Part shown: positions 5,898 to 7,419 of the stretch, piece by piece
How positions within the stretch are numbered: the first letter of the stretch is position 1
Layout: the number at the start of each line of letters is the position of its first letter
NCBI GenBank assembly: GCA_964649095.1
Contig: CAZYPH010000104.1
Location: 1-7,419 of the forward strand
Direction of reading: 5' to 3'
DNA: 7,419 nt
DNA from: CAZYPH01 sp964649095
GTDB lineage: Bacteria > Bdellovibrionota > UBA1018 > UBA923
Program-made: the position numbers and the translations under genes
The notes under the pieces: generated by a model
Told to the model about the DNA's origin: nothing
What the model saw: the letters and a program-made list of their open reading frames with translations, nothing else
Databases searched by the model: none

Positions 5898-6176
5898 TTA
5901 GGCCGCTGCTTTTTCTCGCTGACGATAGGCCTGCGCCAAATCAAACGCGACTTGAAGATTCATCCAATACTCGGGCGTGGTTTTGAGTGCTTCGGCCAGA
6001 TCTAACGCTGAAGCCGCCGTAACACTGCGTTTGCCTTTAATGATTTCATTCAACTTACGTGCAGACCAACCCAGCTTCTCTGCAAAAAACGACTGCGTAA
6101 GATTCATGGGTTCCAAGAATTCCTCAGATAAAATCTCACCGGGATGAAACGGGTTAGAAAATCTATCGAACTTCAT
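5898..6176 (-). CDS. higA: HigA-family antitoxin (XRE helix-turn-helix)
   Basis: The protein has 92 residues. It neutralises the toxin encoded just upstream and normally represses the operon. It opens with the family signature HPGEIL (11-16). The helix-turn-helix spans about 25-65 (NLTQSFFAEKLGWSARKLNE, then GKRSVT). It is followed by the conserved PEYWMNLQ (68-75) and a short basic, Ala-rich tail. Its ATG overlaps the toxin stop codon in the sequence ATGA, so translation is probably coupled. Order toxin-antitoxin on the minus strand is typical of higBA. The stop lies 54 bases from the end of the convergent DUF2490 gene. Both key domains look intact. Confidence 0.95.
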   Translation of the reverse strand: MKFDRFSNPFHPGEILSEEFLEPMNLTQSFFAEKLGWSARKLNEIIKGKRSVTAASALDLAEALKTTPEYWMNLQVAFDLAQAYRQREKAAA

Positions 6177-6466
6177 AAATGATAATCCTCTACTTTCACT
6201 TCAAAGGCATTGCCATCAGACCACACAAACGAAATGCGCCACTGATCGTTAATAGAAATCGCGTGGCGGTCTTTCATGGAACCCTTAAGTTTATGCAAAC
6301 GATTTCCTGGAGGAGTATGTAAGTCTTTTAAATCATGCGCTGCGTGTAAACTAAAAAGCTTTCTTCTGGCCAATCTCACTAACTCACTTGGAAAAAATCT
6401 AACGTCTTTACTGAAACGCTCCTCAACCAAATCTCGCGCTAGTTTATTCCCAAATGTTTTAATCAC
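6173..6466 (-). CDS. higB: HigB-type toxin (RelE/ParE superfamily, plasmid maintenance killer family)
   Basis: The protein has 97 residues. Members cut mRNA in the ribosome and are held in check by HigA. It starts MIKTFGNK, as members of this family do, and keeps PPGNRLHKLKG (52-62), NDQWRISFVW (73-82) and the C-terminal VEDYH (92-96), so it looks active. The start is GTG at 6464-6466: a stop codon lies four codons upstream in frame and no ATG fits. An AGGG directly abuts the GTG, too close to work as a normal SD. The likely -10 ends only six bases upstream, so the message may be nearly leaderless. The 3' end overlaps higA by four bases. It is separated from the Lol-type permease gene by 101 bases. 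Confidence 0.95.
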   Translation of the reverse strand: MIKTFGNKLARDLVEERFSKDVRFFPSELVRLARRKLFSLHAAHDLKDLHTPPGNRLHKLKGSMKDRHAISINDQWRISFVWSDGNAFEVKVEDYHL

Positions 6467-6469
6467 CCC

Positions 6470-6506
6470 TAGATATTACCATATTGTGTAAATGTGTAAA
6501 TATCTA
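6470..6506 (-). promoter_or_regulatory. higBA promoter and likely HigA operator
   Basis: On the minus strand TTTACA (6495-6500) and TAATAT (6473-6478) are spaced by 16 bases, a plausible -35/-10 pair. The same stretch contains an inverted repeat, TAGATATT (6470-6477) with AATATCTA (6499-6506), and two adjacent copies of TGTGTAAA (6485-6492, 6493-6500). HigA-type proteins repress by binding palindromes over their own promoter, so this is the likely operator. Which repeat is bound cannot be told by eye. Confidence 0.6.
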
Positions 6507-6567
6507 AAATCGACACGATTAAACCGCTTTCATTACAAGATGATACAACTTGATCCGCGAAACAGAA

Positions 6568-7419
6568 TTACTCCCGAACGCCTTGCAGCGGCGTGATTTC
6601 CAGGGCTCGCCGGGCGGGGAAAATACCACTTAGAACGACGACGACAAACGTCAACAAAACGATAAAAAATAGATTCAGTGGATCAACCACAACTGGCAAC
6701 GAACGGTCGTAAAAATAATCCGGCAGCTGAATCACGTCCGCGCGTTTGAGCCCTAAGCAGATCCCGAGACCACTCACTAACCCCACGCCTGAACCCAACG
6801 CTCCTATATATATCGCTTTCCATATAAAGATAGCCGACACCTGGCGAGGCCTAGCCCCCATGGCTCGCAGTACCGAAAGGTATTTGCGCTTTTCTAAAAC
6901 GTTCATCGTAAGCAGTGCGGTGATATTAAACGTCGCCACTAACACGATAAAACTCAACGCAATAAACATGGCAATTTGTTCTAAACGTAACGAATAGAAC
7001 AACTGGCGGTTAAATACTTTCCAGCTTGTTAGTGTGAGACCACTCGCTGTTTGATCTAAAATCTTACGCACCTGCGATTCGATCGCATCGGTTGCACTAA
7101 GGTCGGTTAAAAATATTTCGACCTGATTTAAAATCTTTGGTTTCCGCAAAAAACTCTGTACCGCACGTGTGGTCGTAAATACCTCGTGAAGCTCTTGTTC
7201 GGCCAAGTCTGTTCTATATATACCTTTTATATAATATGATTTTATTTGAGGCACTAAACCCAGGGCCCCACCGTTTTCTACGGGCGAGATCATTTGCACG
7301 GTATCCCCCGGCATGACGTTCAGTTCTAACGCAAGCTCACTGCCAACAAAAACGGGGTACATGCCATTTTCTAGTTTAAACACCTCTTGCGCTTCGGTTG
7401 GTGTTTTTGGTGCTGTGGT
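6568..7419 (-). CDS. LolC/LolE-type lipoprotein-releasing ABC permease, 3' part
   Basis: The visible 283 residues are the C-terminal two-thirds of a protein usually near 400; the reading frame is open to the window edge, so the start is missing. These inner-membrane permeases work with the ATPase LolD to hand lipoproteins to the periplasmic carrier. Visible are the end of the periplasmic domain (VGSELALELNVMPGDTVQMI), then the FtsX-type domain. Its three membrane segments lie at about 149-172, 196-223 and 251-268. Family marks are FNITALL, VLRAMGARPRQV, the YFYDRSLPV loop and the closing FPARRALEITPLQGVRE. Whether it is LolC, LolE or a merged form cannot be told, and no lolD is in view. No clear terminator lies between its stop and higB, so read-through into higBA is possible. 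Confidence 0.9.
   Translation of the reverse strand, partial: TTAPKTPTEAQEVFKLENGMYPVFVGSELALELNVMPGDTVQMISPVENGGALGLVPQIKSYYIKGIYRTDLAEQELHEVFTTTRAVQSFLRKPKILNQVEIFLTDLSATDAIESQVRKILDQTASGLTLTSWKVFNRQLFYSLRLEQIAMFIALSFIVLVATFNITALLTMNVLEKRKYLSVLRAMGARPRQVSAIFIWKAIYIGALGSGVGLVSGLGICLGLKRADVIQLPDYFYDRSLPVVVDPLNLFFIVLLTFVVVVLSGIFPARRALEITPLQGVRE

Noticed and set aside
5872..5919. Terminator hairpin between the DUF2490 gene and higA (GAGAAAGCA against TGCTTTTTCTC)
   Set aside because: The stem needs a bulge, has a long loop and overlaps the higA coding end; pairing is too weak to call.
1..7419. CRISPR array, tRNA or rRNA gene, insertion-sequence transposase
   Set aside because: No regularly spaced repeats, cloverleaf, rRNA signature or transposase motif was seen on either strand.

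Overview
The window reads as bacterial chromosome from a Gram-negative, motile heterotroph. Evidence for this is two outer-membrane beta-barrel proteins with signal peptides, a LolC/LolE-type lipoprotein-release permease, a transmembrane chemoreceptor and an S-adenosylhomocysteine (SAH) riboswitch. The chemoreceptor hairpin tip (FQTKLLSFNASVEAARAGE) and its lack of a recognisable HAMP domain resemble, from memory, receptors of Bdellovibrio-like bacteria (Bdellovibrionota/Oligoflexia). That placement is an inference of low to moderate confidence.

Left part (1-1997): a 68-base-arm inverted repeat lies at the very start and may be a fold-back artefact. Its right arm runs into a probable promoter and an SAH riboswitch (119-267). 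The riboswitch is followed by a duplicated, AT-rich leader. The first copy carries a Shine-Dalgarno (SD) site and the first 17 codons of ahcY and then stops (26-codon ORF, 355-435). The second copy leads into the intact ahcY (517-1932). The gene ends at a strong bidirectional terminator shared with the convergent chemoreceptor gene.

Middle part (1996-5843): a methyl-accepting chemotaxis protein on the minus strand is divergent from an outer-membrane beta-barrel gene on the plus strand. The barrel gene is split by a frame break at two poly-A runs: signal peptide and linker start are in one frame, and the rest of the linker and the barrel are in another. A 132-base imperfect inverted repeat and an intrinsic terminator separate it from a second barrel-like gene, a DUF2490 family protein.

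Right part (5844-7419): a higBA-type toxin-antitoxin operon on the minus strand has its own AT-rich promoter/operator and an apparently leaderless toxin start. Next to it is the 3' part of a LolC/LolE-type permease gene that runs off the window.

The genes are mostly independent transcription units (housekeeping methyl cycle, chemosensing, envelope, toxin-antitoxin) rather than one pathway. The most interesting parts are the ahcY leader, where a riboswitch is followed by a truncated gene copy that differs from ahcY only at synonymous sites, and the frame break in the barrel gene.
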